Assembly: GCA_963705635.1 (NCBI GenBank)
Contig: CAVPKH010000004.1
Coordinates: forward strand, 558,001 to 622,000
From: VRUE01 sp963705635
Lineage (GTDB): Bacteria > Actinomycetota > Thermoleophilia > Solirubrobacterales > 70-9
DNA length: 64,000 bases
Direction: 5' to 3'
Part shown: positions 56,706 to 64,000 of the stretch, piece by piece
How positions within the stretch are numbered: the stretch's first letter is position 1
Layout of the letters: the number at the start of each line of letters is the position of its first letter
The notes under the pieces: generated by a model
Databases searched by the model: none
Seen by the model: the letters and a program-made list of their open reading frames with translations, nothing else
Told to the model about the DNA's origin: nothing
Made by a program: the position numbers and the translations under genes

Positions 56706-56752
56706 CAAACTGACCCACTGCCAGCCGACCCCCTCGCTATACTTTTTGAAGT
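56706..56752 (+). promoter_or_regulatory. Two-block promoter of moeZ-cysO
   Basis: CAAACTGACCCAC (56706-56718), 17 nt, GCTATACTTTTTGAAGT (56736-56752), identical blocks and spacing to the cysM promoter on the opposite strand at 51209-51255. With TATACT as -10 the leader is about 30 nt, with an AGGAG ribosome site. Confidence 0.7.
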
Positions 56753-56783
56753 AAAGCTGATCGGGATTTAGGAGATTTGGCTG

Positions 56784-57950
56784 ATGGCCACTACTGGTGC
56801 GGAAACTGAGCGCAAGCAGGTCGAGGAGATCGAGGCTTTCGAGGCGGCGCAGGAGATCGAGGACGGCGATGTCGTCCTGATCGATACCCGCGAGCCGCAC
56901 GAGTATCAGGAGGCCCACCTCGAGAACGGCAAGCTGGTGCCGCCGGGGCTCTTGCGCGACGAGATCGCCGCCGCGGCGCCCGACAAGTCCGCCCGCACGA
57001 TCGTCTATTGCCGCAGCGGCAACCGTTCATACAAGGCAGCCGAGCAGATGGCTGCGCTCGGTTATGAAGACGTCGCCTCGATGGCCGGCGGGATCCTCGC
57101 CTGGCAGGAGCAGGGGCTGCCGGTGGTCGCGGCCAACGGCATGACCGCCGAGCAGCGCGATCGCTACTCGCGCCACACGCTGCTGCCCGAGGTCGGGGTC
57201 GATGGCCAGCTGAAGATGCTCAACGCCAAGGTGCTGCTGCTCGGGGCCGGCGGGCTCGGCGCGCCGACGGCGCTCTACCTCGCTGCGGCCGGGATCGGCA
57301 CGATCGGCCTCGTCGACGACGACGTCGTCGACGCCTCCAACCTGCAGCGCCAGGTAATTCACAACACCGAACGGATCGGCACGCCGAAGACCGAGTCGGC
57401 GCGGATCGCGATCGAAGCGCTCAACCCCGACGTCAAGGTCGTCGAGCACCGCATCCGCCTCGATTCGTCGAACATCCTCGGCATCCTCGAGGACTACGAC
57501 GTGATCGTCGACGGCGCCGACAACTTCCCCACCCGCTACCTGCTCAACGACGCCTCGGTGCGGCTGCGCAAGCCGGTCGTCTCCGCCTCGATCCTCAGCT
57601 TCGACGGTCAGATCTCGACCTTCGTCCCCTTCGAGGGCCCCTGCTACCGCTGCCTCTACCCGACCCCGCCGCCGGCCGAGCTGGCGCCGAGCTGCTCCGC
57701 CAACGGGGTGCTCGGGGTGATGGCAGGGACGATGGGCACGCTTCAGGCCAACGAGGTGCTGAAGCTGGTGATGGGGATCGGCGAGCCGCTGATCGGTCGC
57801 CTGGTCCTCTACGAGGCGCTCGGCACGAGGTTCACGGAGCTGAAGGTGCGCCGTGACCCCGAGTGCCCGATCTGCGGCGAGAACGCGCCCGAGGTCCCCG
57901 AGTCGGAGATGGGCCAGTTCCCCGACTACGCCGCCTTCTGCGCCGGCTGA
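56784..57950 (+). CDS. moeZ: Rhodanese-MoeB/ThiF sulfurtransferase-adenylyltransferase
   Basis: 388 residues. Residues about 12-116 are a rhodanese domain with persulfide Cys76 in IVYCRSGNRSYKAAE; residues 120-388 are a ThiF/MoeB adenylating domain with GAGGLGAPTALYLAAAG at 154, a DxDxV-type GLVDDDVVDASNLQRQVIHN, zinc cysteines in PCYRCLYP and PECPICGE, and the catalytic Cys in APSCSANGVLG. Usual MoeZ has the reverse order, ThiF then rhodanese. It should adenylate and thiocarboxylate CysO, encoded 29 nt downstream. ATG 56784 has AGGAG upstream. Confidence 0.92.
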   Translation: MATTGAETERKQVEEIEAFEAAQEIEDGDVVLIDTREPHEYQEAHLENGKLVPPGLLRDEIAAAAPDKSARTIVYCRSGNRSYKAAEQMAALGYEDVASMAGGILAWQEQGLPVVAANGMTAEQRDRYSRHTLLPEVGVDGQLKMLNAKVLLLGAGGLGAPTALYLAAAGIGTIGLVDDDVVDASNLQRQVIHNTERIGTPKTESARIAIEALNPDVKVVEHRIRLDSSNILGILEDYDVIVDGADNFPTRYLLNDASVRLRKPVVSASILSFDGQISTFVPFEGPCYRCLYPTPPPAELAPSCSANGVLGVMAGTMGTLQANEVLKLVMGIGEPLIGRLVLYEALGTRFTELKVRRDPECPICGENAPEVPESEMGQFPDYAAFCAG

Positions 57951-57979
57951 GCCCAGCCTCGACTAGGATCGCGTCCACG

Positions 57980-58252
57980 ATGGCGACCGTTCGCATCCCC
58001 AAGGTCCTGCAGGCCCAGACCGGCGGCCAGCCCGAGGTCGAGGCCGCGGGCTCCAGCGTTGGCGAGGTGCTGCGGGCGCTCACCGCCGCCCACCCCGACA
58101 CCGGGACCCAGCTCTTCGGCGAGGAGGGCGAGCTCAACCGCTACGTCAACGTCTACCTGAACGACGAGGACGTGCGAGTGCTGAGCGGCCTCGACACCGC
58201 GGTCGCCGACGGCGACACAGTCGTCATCCTCCCGGCCATGGCCGGCGGCTGA
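57980..58252 (+). CDS. cysO: CysO sulfur carrier protein
   Basis: 90 residues of ubiquitin-like MoaD/ThiS fold ending in the activated Gly-Gly (VILPAMAGG). VRIPKVLQAQTGGQPEVEAA at the start and RYVNVYLNDEDVRVLSGLDT, AVADGDTVVILPAMAGG are very close to M. tuberculosis CysO as I remember it. The C-terminal GG is thiocarboxylated by MoeZ, cysteine is built on it by CysM, and Mec releases it. Confidence 0.94.
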   Translation: MATVRIPKVLQAQTGGQPEVEAAGSSVGEVLRALTAAHPDTGTQLFGEEGELNRYVNVYLNDEDVRVLSGLDTAVADGDTVVILPAMAGG

Positions 58253-58282
58253 GCCCCGCACTGGATCAACTTTCTCTCCCTG

Positions 58283-58338
58283 CCAGGTGGCGGATCACAT
58301 CTGGTCGCTGGAAGAGATCGCGGCGCTGCTGGATTGAG
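58283..58338 (+). pseudogene. Remnant of the transposase C-terminus
   Basis: The plus strand reads VADHIWSLEEIAALLD then TGA, matching the last 16 codons of the transposase at 53575-54408 with one conservative change. Nothing upstream resembles the rest. A leftover of an IS copy beside cysO. The next 200 nt (58341-58548) contain no gene I can support. Confidence 0.7.
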
Positions 58339-58548
58339 CCGCTCGATAGACCTAATTCCGCGTGACGCTGTGGGTCGCGTGGCAGATCGAGCAAATCCAT
58401 CGAACGAAGTCCCCCTCAGGAACCCCCCGATGCGGAGTGTCCTGGTGGCAATCCCCGGTGCAGGCCAAAATTCGCACGAGAGCAACGTAGCAACGGCTAT
58501 GAACTCCCCTGTGTGTGCCTACGAGATTGCTCCCTGCAGGATCGCGGT

Positions 58549-58848
58549 TCAAACTGACCCACTGCCGGTCGGCTCAGGCAGCCTGTGGGCCGCCTGAGAG
58601 CTGGGCTCAATGACCCAGCGATGCAACGTCTCAGGCGCAATGTCGGCGCCGTTGGGCCAAACGATCGTGCCCAACTCCTCGTCGAGCTCGACTCGAGCGA
58701 AGAAGGCCTGATCTTGTAGTGGAGCGAAGACCCCGCGCCATTCGCGCGATGAAAAGTCAACCTCGCCTTCGGCGCCGTCCTCGAAACTCAGGCGCAGGCG
58801 GTGGTCGGCAAGCGGTTCTACGTGTGTCACGTGAACGATCTTGGCCAT
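58549..58848 (-). CDS. DUF2442 protein
   Basis: 99 residues: IVHVTHVEPLADHRLRLSFE, DGAEGEVDFSSREWRGVFAP, and LGTIVWPNGADIAPETLHRW are diagnostic of DUF2442. Such genes are regularly paired with DUF4160 genes and are suspected toxin-antitoxin-like modules. Start ATG 58848; the frame stays open upstream but covers the DUF4160 remnant. The terminal codons overlap the third copy of the TTCAAACTGACCCAC motif. Confidence 0.85.
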   Translation of the reverse strand: MAKIVHVTHVEPLADHRLRLSFEDGAEGEVDFSSREWRGVFAPLQDQAFFARVELDEELGTIVWPNGADIAPETLHRWVIEPSSQAAHRLPEPTGSGSV

Positions 58849-58858
58849 GAACGTGATG

Positions 58859-59118
58859 CTAGGGCAAAGGATCGATGCTCGCCAGAGGATCATCTCCGCG
58901 GGCGCGCTCCCAATTGGCGTACAACTCATCACGGTGCAGCGTCGCCCATTGCCGTACAAGGGCAAGCGCGCGGGGCGGCAGCGATCCAGCCAGGATTTCG
59001 AGCGCGTCGATCGAGATCGACGAGTCGTGCTCAGCGTAGCGAGCGTGAAGTGGGGAACGCCATGCTCTTCGTAGTACATGCTGATCACGATCCCGTAGAA
59101 GCTGGCGATCCGCGGCCT
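58859..59118 (-). pseudogene. DUF4160 gene, inactivated by two lesions
   Basis: The sequence encodes PRIASFYGIVISMYYEEHGV then PHF in one frame and HARYAEHDSSISIDALEILA, GSLPPRALALVRQWATLHRD in another, together a full DUF4160. A single C is missing where CACTTCCACGCT is expected (about 59048), and the codon where Met should stand is AGG (59118-59116) with a stop just before it. Loss of start plus a frameshift makes a real pseudogene more likely than a read error. The DUF2442 partner is intact. Confidence 0.8.
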
Positions 59119-59147
59119 CTACCGACCGTAAGACGGTCACTCGCGAA

Positions 59148-59867
59148 TCAAGCGGCCCGAGCGGCAACCCGCGCGGGCTCTCCTGGCTCTAGGTAAGGGA
59201 TCAGCAGGTAGTGGACTAGCTCGGCGGCCACCTCGGGCAATTGCTCGGCCCGTCCGCTGTCGACGTAGCGGGCGATCAGCGAGAGGACGCCGCCGAGGAG
59301 GAGCTCCTCGAGGTCCGCGGGCAGATCCTCCCGGCGCGGACGGCCAGCCCGCAGTGCCTCGGCAAAGTGGGCGAGACAGGCCTGCTGACGCTCACGTGCG
59401 GCGGGTCCGGCCTGCGGCGTCTCGACCGCGATCAGATGCGCGAGCGGGGTATTCGCGGCGAGCAGGCGGAGCACCTCGGAGATCCCGGTGCGGACGCGAA
59501 CCGGCCACTCGTCATTCGCGTCAACAGCGCGCTCGACCCCCTCACAGAGCCACTGACCAGCGAGGTCGTACGTCGCCAAAAAGCACTCTTCCTTCCCCGC
59601 GAACTGCCCGTAGAAGGCGGCGCGCGAGACGCCGGCCTCTTGCGTCAGGTGGCCGATGGTGGCACCTGCGTATCCATGCTTGGGCAAGATCCGCAGCATC
59701 GCGGCGACCATGCGCATTCGCTGACTGCGGATGACAAAGGAGCGCGGCAAGCCGTGACGACCGGCGGGCAGCTTGGAGAGAGTCAGCTCAAAGGGCAGCT
59801 CGAGGTCAGTATCCGGCTCGCTGCGCTCCGGTTCGGCCCCGCCGGATGGCGGCTCCCCCTCCGCCAC
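59148..59867 (-). CDS. TetR-family regulator
   Basis: 239 residues. After a 45-residue variable N-terminus comes the HTH: RMRMVAAMLRILPKHGYAGA, TIGHLTQEAGVSRAAFYGQF, AGKEECFLATYD. The C-terminal helical domain has no recognisable ligand motif. ATG 59867 is 8 nt after the stop of a second TetR gene with similar layout, so they form a tandem pair and may heterodimerise or regulate the same target. Confidence 0.88.
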   Translation of the reverse strand: MAEGEPPSGGAEPERSEPDTDLELPFELTLSKLPAGRHGLPRSFVIRSQRMRMVAAMLRILPKHGYAGATIGHLTQEAGVSRAAFYGQFAGKEECFLATYDLAGQWLCEGVERAVDANDEWPVRVRTGISEVLRLLAANTPLAHLIAVETPQAGPAARERQQACLAHFAEALRAGRPRREDLPADLEELLLGGVLSLIARYVDSGRAEQLPEVAAELVHYLLIPYLEPGEPARVAARAA

Positions 59868-59875
59868 AACAGGCC

Positions 59876-60601
59876 TTACGCTCGCGCGGTGCGCTGCTCT
59901 TCAGCGGCGCGCGACGCAGCTGGAAGGTAGGGAGTGAGCAGGTAGGCGAGCAGGATCTCATGGAGCTCGGGAAGGCGCTTTGCTTCGCCGGCCAGCAGGC
60001 GGCCCGAAATATGCGAGGCGAGCCCGCCGGCCAGAAGCCGCGCGGTCTCCTCCGAGACGACCCTGCCGCCCGGAAGCTCGCCTGTTGGGGGTTGCAGGGC
60101 TTTCGCCAAGCGCACCAGCGATCGCTCGTACTCGAGCCGGGCGGGGCGCGCTGCGGCAAGCGACTCGACCAGGAGCAGGTGGGCGAGCGCCGGGCCGGCG
60201 GCGAGAAAGTCGAGGCCGGCACGCAGGCCGGCCGAGACGCGGGCGGACCAGCCGCTCTCGCCGTCACCGGCTGCCTCGACAGCGACGACGAGCCGCTCCA
60301 CGCCGTCCTCGAAGGCAGCCGCGAAGCAGAGCTCCTTGCTTTCGAAGCGCTCATAGAAGGTGGCGCGGGAGACGCCCGCCAGTTCGACGATGTCGGTGAT
60401 CTTCGTGTCCTCGTAGCCGTGGTAGACGAGAGCAGCGGCGAAACCGTCAAAGATTCGGCCCCGCTGGTTGGCGATCACCTCAGCGCGCGAAAGCCCGGAA
60501 CGAGGCGGGATTCGATCCACTTGCGGCGGTGGCGCGTCCGGCCGGCGACGCGAGGCGCGCGGGGAGCGAGACGTGCTGACGATCTCATGCTCGGGGCTCA
60601 T
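59876..60601 (-). CDS. TetR-family regulator
   Basis: 241 residues. A basic, Pro-rich N-terminal 40 residues precede the HTH NQRGRIFDGFAAALVYHGYE, DTKITDIVELAGVSRATFYE, RFESKELCF. Similar to its downstream neighbour (shared GVSRA-FY recognition helix and ...LLTPYLPA/LLIPYLEP ends), suggesting duplication. A palindrome lies across its promoter. No divergent transporter or enzyme is adjacent. Confidence 0.88.
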   Translation of the reverse strand: MSPEHEIVSTSRSPRASRRRPDAPPPQVDRIPPRSGLSRAEVIANQRGRIFDGFAAALVYHGYEDTKITDIVELAGVSRATFYERFESKELCFAAAFEDGVERLVVAVEAAGDGESGWSARVSAGLRAGLDFLAAGPALAHLLLVESLAAARPARLEYERSLVRLAKALQPPTGELPGGRVVSEETARLLAGGLASHISGRLLAGEAKRLPELHEILLAYLLTPYLPAASRAAEEQRTARA

Positions 60602-60634
60602 ACCAGCTCAGTTCTCAAGGGAAGACGAACTGAA

Positions 60635-60663
60635 ATACAAACATGTCAGTTTGCGTTTGTCAA
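60635..60663 (-). promoter_or_regulatory. Promoter with overlapping operator for the TetR pair
   Basis: Minus strand: TTGACA (60663-60658), 17-nt spacer, TTGTAT (60640-60635). CAAAC at 60638-60642 and GTTTG at 60649-60653 form a 6-nt-spaced palindrome over the -10 side, with a further GTTTGT at 60655-60660. Typical layout for TetR autorepression. Confidence 0.6.
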
Positions 60664-60698
60664 GATACGCACGTGGTATTTATAATGCTTAATACCCT

Positions 60699-61184
60699 CT
60701 ACCCGTCCCCCAACCGCCGCTCCAGCCCCCGCGCCAGCGCGTAGACGCAGCCGCGATAGCCATGGGAGGCAAGCGAGCCCTTCAGCGTCCCTTCATAGAC
60801 CAGCGCCGCCAGCTGCCCGGCGACGTAGTCGGCGCCGGGATGCTCTTCGGCGCGATCGATCTGCGAGAGCGCCCGGCGCTGAGCCGGGGAGAGCTTGCTC
60901 TGGGCGCTGAACTGGTGCTTTACCTCCAGCGGCGTCTTGCCCGCGCAGGCCGCTTCGCCAGCCTTGATCGCCTTCGCCGAGCCCGGGACTTCGGGATCGG
61001 GCAACGGAGGTTGGAAGGTGCGGTAGATCCGGCGCTCGAGGGTCGAGGCGCCCTTGGGCGGTTGGGGGCCGCGGATGGGCGGCAAGGGCGCCGTGCTTTG
61101 GGTGTCCTCCCCGCCCCCGTCCCCGCAGGCGCCAAGCCCCAAGGCCAGGCAGAGCAGTATCAGCGCTGTCGCGCTGCGCCTCAT
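60699..61184 (-). CDS. Hypothetical lipoprotein
   Basis: 161 residues. Lipoprotein signal with LGLGAC (C20), a Gly/Asp/Pro linker, then KAIKAGEAACAGKTPLEVKH, AQSKLSPAQRRALSQIDRAE, HPGADYVAGQLAALVYEGTL and HGYRGCVYALARGLERRLG. Two cysteines in the body could pair. Start ATG 61184, overlapping the stop of the next gene upstream by ATGA. Unknown function; intact, unlike the genes upstream of it. Confidence 0.75.
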   Translation of the reverse strand: MRRSATALILLCLALGLGACGDGGGEDTQSTAPLPPIRGPQPPKGASTLERRIYRTFQPPLPDPEVPGSAKAIKAGEAACAGKTPLEVKHQFSAQSKLSPAQRRALSQIDRAEEHPGADYVAGQLAALVYEGTLKGSLASHGYRGCVYALARGLERRLGDG

Positions 61185-61960
61185 CCTGACGGTGTGCAGC
61201 TGCGCACCACGTTTCCGGAGAGGCGCTCCCCGTCGGCGAAGGTGAAGTCCCCGTGCGCGTAGAGGCTGCCGGTGGGGCAGGTGGCGAGCAGCAGGCTCTC
61301 CTTCTTGCCCTTGTAGGTCCAGGTTTTCTGGATGTGTGGCTTTGAAGGAGGTGAGCGACCCCTGGCCGGAGACGATGGTCGGGATCGTGACCTCGGCCCT
61401 GGTGCCGTATTTGCCGCCCTGTTTGGAGATCAGCGCGGTGGTGACGAAGGTGGTCGGGGCCGGGACGTGGGCGTAGACGTGGAAGATCAGCACCTGCTTG
61501 CCGCCCTTGGGGGCGCCGTTGAAGATCAGCAGCGGGCCTGAGGCGCCGAACGGGGCCTGTTCGGGGAAGGCGATCTCCGCCGAGACCTTGCCGTCCCGAC
61601 CAGCGCGTCCTTGCAGGCGGACTTGGCCTGGGCGGTGAGGGTGCTCTGCAGCTTGGCGGGGGTGCAGGTGGCGAGGCCCTTGGTGTTCAGCCGGCCGTGT
61701 TTGTCGAATTCGAGGTCGAGCGTCTTCAGCGCCGGGGGGTGGGAGCCGTCCGCGGTTTGCAGGTCGCCGGAGAGGTCGAGCGTGATCGGGGCGGGGTCGG
61801 TCTTCGAGAGCTTCTTGGGGGTGATCCCGCCGTCGATCGTGATCGTCAGGTTGCCGATCCTGACGGTGTCGGCGCCGGCGCTGGCGACTCAGAGCGCCCA
61901 GGGCGCCAGAGCGCCAGGCAGCGCGGCGAGCGCAGTCGTCTTGATCGTTCCTTCGCTCAT
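61181..61960 (-). pseudogene. Secreted conserved protein, frameshifted (paralogue 1)
   Basis: Reads as one protein across frames: signal region at 61960-61890, then VRIGNLTITIDGGITPKKLS, LDLSGDLQTADGSHPPALKT, LNTKGLATCTPAKLQSTLTA, LLIFNGAPKGGKQVLIFHVY and a C-terminal KTWTYKGKKESLLLATCPTG, HGDFTFADGERLSGNVVRSC. Breaks lie near 61888 (stop in the signal peptide), 61595 (base lost) and 61331 (base gained). ATGA overlaps link it to genes on both sides. Function unknown. Confidence 0.6.
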
Positions 61961-62763
61961 CACTTGCCCCTCACCTTGCAGTCGCGGACCAGGTCTGGCC
62001 GACAGCGTTCTGCCGTCGGCGAACTCATAGCTGGCTTTGGCGAAGGGGAAGGGGGCCCCCGGTGAAGCCCGCCGGAGCCGGGCAGGAGGCCGAGGCGAAG
62101 CTCATCTGCTTGCCGTGAGCTGTCGTACCTGCGTGAGAGCGAGAGGTTGAAGGCGGAGATGTAGCCGTATTCGGAGGCGATCGGGGGCAGGGTCGCCGAC
62201 CAGCTCGGTGCCGAAGGTGCCGCCGGCCTTCTTGACTTCGAAGACGATCACGTAGGTCAGCGGCAGCGGTGCTCCCGAGGACGACCTGGGCCAGGACCGC
62301 CGGCTTGCCGTTGAGCTTGCCGTTGAAGGCGAGCAGGTCGGCCGTTGGAGGCAAAGGCGCCCTGTCCCGGCAGCGATACCCGGGAGGTGACGTTGCCGTG
62401 GCCGACAAGGGCCTCGCCGCAGACCTGCTTTGCTTCGGCGCAGGTGAGATCGAGTTCAGCTTTGCCAGCGAGCAGGTCGCCAGGCCCTTGGTTTGCAGCT
62501 TGCCGTGGGAGTTGATCGCCAGGACGATCCGCTCCAGCTTCGGTGGCGACGGTGCGATCGGTGGTCGTGATCTTGCCGCCCATCTTCACCGCGACCGGGG
62601 CCGGTTCGGTCCGCGGCAGCTTGCGCGGGGAGATGCCGCCGTTGAAGGAGCCCTGCAGGTTGCCCTCTGCGGACGACCTCGGCTTGACGCGTGCGGCGGC
62701 GAGACCGAGCAGGCCGACAGGCCGCCAGGCGCCGCGGCCCAGAGCGCGCCTTCTGCGTCTCAT
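61960..62763 (-). pseudogene. Secreted conserved protein, frameshifted (paralogue 2)
   Basis: Related to the preceding gene in plan: GNLQGSFNGGISPRKLPRTE, INSHGKLQTKGLATCSLAKL, a TLTYVIVFEVKKAGGTFGTE-like region, FASASCPAPAGFTG and a terminal YEFADGRTLSARLVRDCKV. At least six frame changes are needed over about 800 nt. The shared GKLxTKGLATC and FADGRTL motifs show tandem duplication. Same strand, overlapping ATGA. Confidence 0.55.
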
Positions 62764-62780
62764 GACCTCGTGCTCATCGC

Positions 62781-63397
62781 CTACCGGACCAGCGCGTAGG
62801 CGCAGATGAAGCGGCCGGCGCGTCGACTGCCTGTTCGGAGATCTTGCCGGTGCCGTCGATGACGACGTCGTGTAGTTGGAGCCGGTGCCGACGGCCGAGT
62901 AGTAGGAGTCGGTGAACATGTGGTCGGTGCCGACGCCGGTGCCGAGGTTGAGCGATCCTGGCGGGTCGAGTAGAGCTCCATCGGGGAGGGCAGGTAGCCG
63001 CCCTTGGCCGCGCAGGCGTCGGCTGCGGCCTTGATCCGAGGACGGCCGGGGTCCGGGCGAGCGTCGAAGCAGACGCCGCGGATCAGGGTCGTCCCGCCGG
63101 GGCAGGAGGCGGCGTGGCCGCCGACCGTGTTGGCGTTGCCGGCGCGTTGGCGCCGTGGTGCGTGGGCACGGTGCCCAGGGCGCCGAGGTTGATGTCGCGC
63201 CGGTCAGCGAGCTGTTGGCGACCTTGGCGGCGTTGACGGCGTTGTTGGCGATCTTGCCGGTGGTGACCGCCTTTGACTTCAGCTGCTTGGAGCCGACCGC
63301 GTTCTTGCCGAGCGCCGCGTAGGCGCGTGCCGCTGAGCGCAGCGACCAGAGCGATGATCGCGACGATCATCGCGGGTGAGGGTCGACCTAGCTTCAT
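62781..63397 (-). pseudogene. Surface protein with membrane-anchor N-terminus, frameshifted
   Basis: Begins MKLGRPSPAMIVAIIALVAA followed by LSGT, a signal/anchor typical of large families of actinobacterial surface proteins, then in other frames GKNAVGSKQLKSKAVTTGKI, ANNAVNAAKVANSSLTGADI, and ends FICAYALVR. Several single-base breaks. The Asn/Ala/Val repeats with KVANSSL look like extended beta or coiled surface repeats. Confidence 0.55.
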
Positions 63398-63418
63398 GCT
63401 CTCTCCTGCCTCTTTCGT

Positions 63419-64000
63419 TCAGTGCTGGCTGGCTTCGAGTCGAAGCGCTACGCGCTGTCTTGCTTCTTTGGCCTTGGCCCCGCAGGCGGCCTTGACCTTG
63501 ACCTTCTGGGTCAGTGTTCTTGCCGTTCTGGGCGCTGTAGTCGACTCGTGATCGACGGCCGGCCTGGCGCAGAGGCTGCGGGTGTTGATCAGGTAGCCGG
63601 TCTTGCCGCCGAAGACGGTCAGGCGGAAGTGGCCGATCGGGGCGTCGGGGACGACCGGGACGGTCGTCTTCAGCTGGCCGCCCTTGACCGAGGTCGATTC
63701 GGCTCCGGGGACCAGGGTGACCTGGCCGTTGAGGATGAAGGCGAGGTGCGGCAGGCCGCCGGAGCCGGAGACCGCGTAGACGGGGCCGGAGAGCGGCTGG
63801 TCGAGCAGCGGCGTCGTCGTCGTCGCCTTGCCGATCGGCTGGCGGCCGGCGCACTGGTCTGCGGCCAGCTCTTTCTCCGAGCAGATGTTGCCGAGGTGGC
63901 GCTGGTCGATCGCGAAGGCCTTGGGGAGGGTCACCGAGAGCGATTTGATGTTGGCGTCGCCCGGCGCGGGTCTCGAGGTCGAACTCGAAGGCTCGGGTTC
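63419..64000 (-). pseudogene. Secreted conserved protein, partial and frameshifted
   Basis: NIKSLSVTLPKAFAIDQRHL, CAGRQPIGKATTTTPLLDQP, LSGPVYAVSGSGGLPHLAFI and LKTTVPVVPDAPIGHFRLTV in one frame, with the C-terminal KTLTQKVKVKAACGAKAK in another, breaks near 63525-63545 and near 63963. Runs past the window end. A well-known type in Solirubrobacterales as I recall; likely extracellular. Confidence 0.6.

Noticed and set aside
51209..56752. Classic composite transposon bounded by inverted repeats
   Set aside because: The arms coincide with functional promoters, the 17-nt spacers have diverged, and I see no target-site duplication. Promoter conservation explains the pattern better, though not exclusively.
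58352..58552. Minus-strand frame with CTGDCHQD and ICSICHATH, faintly cytochrome-like
   Set aside because: Only about 66 codons, no upstream domain or ribosome site, and it lies among IS debris. The cysteine-histidine pairs are not spaced as a CxxCH heme site.
1..64000. CRISPR array, rRNA genes or a replication origin
   Set aside because: No regularly spaced direct repeats, no rRNA-like stretch and no DnaA-box cluster were seen on reading.

Overview
The window is a very GC-rich, gene-dense stretch with GTG/ATGA-type overlaps between most neighbours. The content is actinobacterial, and I would place it in the Thermoleophilia/Solirubrobacterales by inference: the rplM-rpsI-glmM-glmS-acpS-nnr-alr order, the mec/cysO/cysM/moeZ cysteine pathway, a c-di-AMP riboswitch in front of an M23 peptidase, and secreted hypothetical families I associate with that class. 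Species cannot be named from the sequence alone.

Layout. 0-1.3 kb: end of a zinc-ribbon gene, two large structured inverted-repeat elements and a frameshifted secreted protein. 1.4-7.5 kb (+): an AtzG-like/amidase pair, a three-gene drug-type ABC exporter, a GH63-like glycosidase and a glycosyltransferase. 7.5-22.4 kb (-): a long run from rplM and rpsI (with a giant acidic extension) through glmM, glmS, acpS, nnr, a CBS protein, alr, pcnB and infA, ending in a compact cassette of PqqD-like protein, HPr-kinase-like protein, glycosyltransferase and nucleotidyltransferase. 22.4-38.6 kb: riboswitch and M23 peptidase (+), then a minus-strand series: candidate intramembrane aspartyl protease, guaA, guaB3, a PfkB sugar kinase, dacA, LysM protein, pyrF, HU, TldE/TldD, roadblock, CDF transporter, rdgB, rph, VapBC and a Flp pilin. 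38.7-46.9 kb (+): GT4, coiled coil, nadB, hyuA, broken hyuB, DUF1802. 46.8-58.3 kb: the cysteine pathway (mec, cysM, moeZ, cysO), interrupted by a GH39-like gene, a delta-60 repeat protein and a 51.2-56.7 kb accessory segment holding an acidic lipoprotein, a methyltransferase-endonuclease fusion, an IS1-family-type transposase, tRNA-Asp and an XRE regulator. 58.3-64 kb: transposase remnant, DUF2442/DUF4160 pair (the latter dead), two TetR regulators, a lipoprotein and a frameshift-riddled tract of secreted proteins.

Genes that work together. MoeZ should activate and sulfurate the C-terminal GG of CysO, CysM uses CysO-thiocarboxylate to make cysteine on the carrier, and Mec releases it; cysM and moeZ-cysO carry the same two-block promoter although they now lie 5.5 kb apart. 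GlmS/GlmM, Alr, DacA, LysM and M23 proteins serve the wall. The PqqD/kinase/nucleotidyltransferase/glycosyltransferase cassette resembles the tailoring half of phosphorylated lasso-peptide clusters without protease, cyclase or a separate precursor; the PqqD protein itself carries a precursor-like tail. That is my best candidate for an undescribed system.

Several small palindromic element families sit between or inside genes: a 116-118 nt pair, a 102 nt element, twin 52-54 nt intercistronic hairpins and a 45 nt in-frame insert. Some genes carry frameshifts or non-standard starts (CTG for pyrF, ATA for nadB). Those after about 61.2 kb are dense enough that local consensus error is a serious alternative to gene decay.
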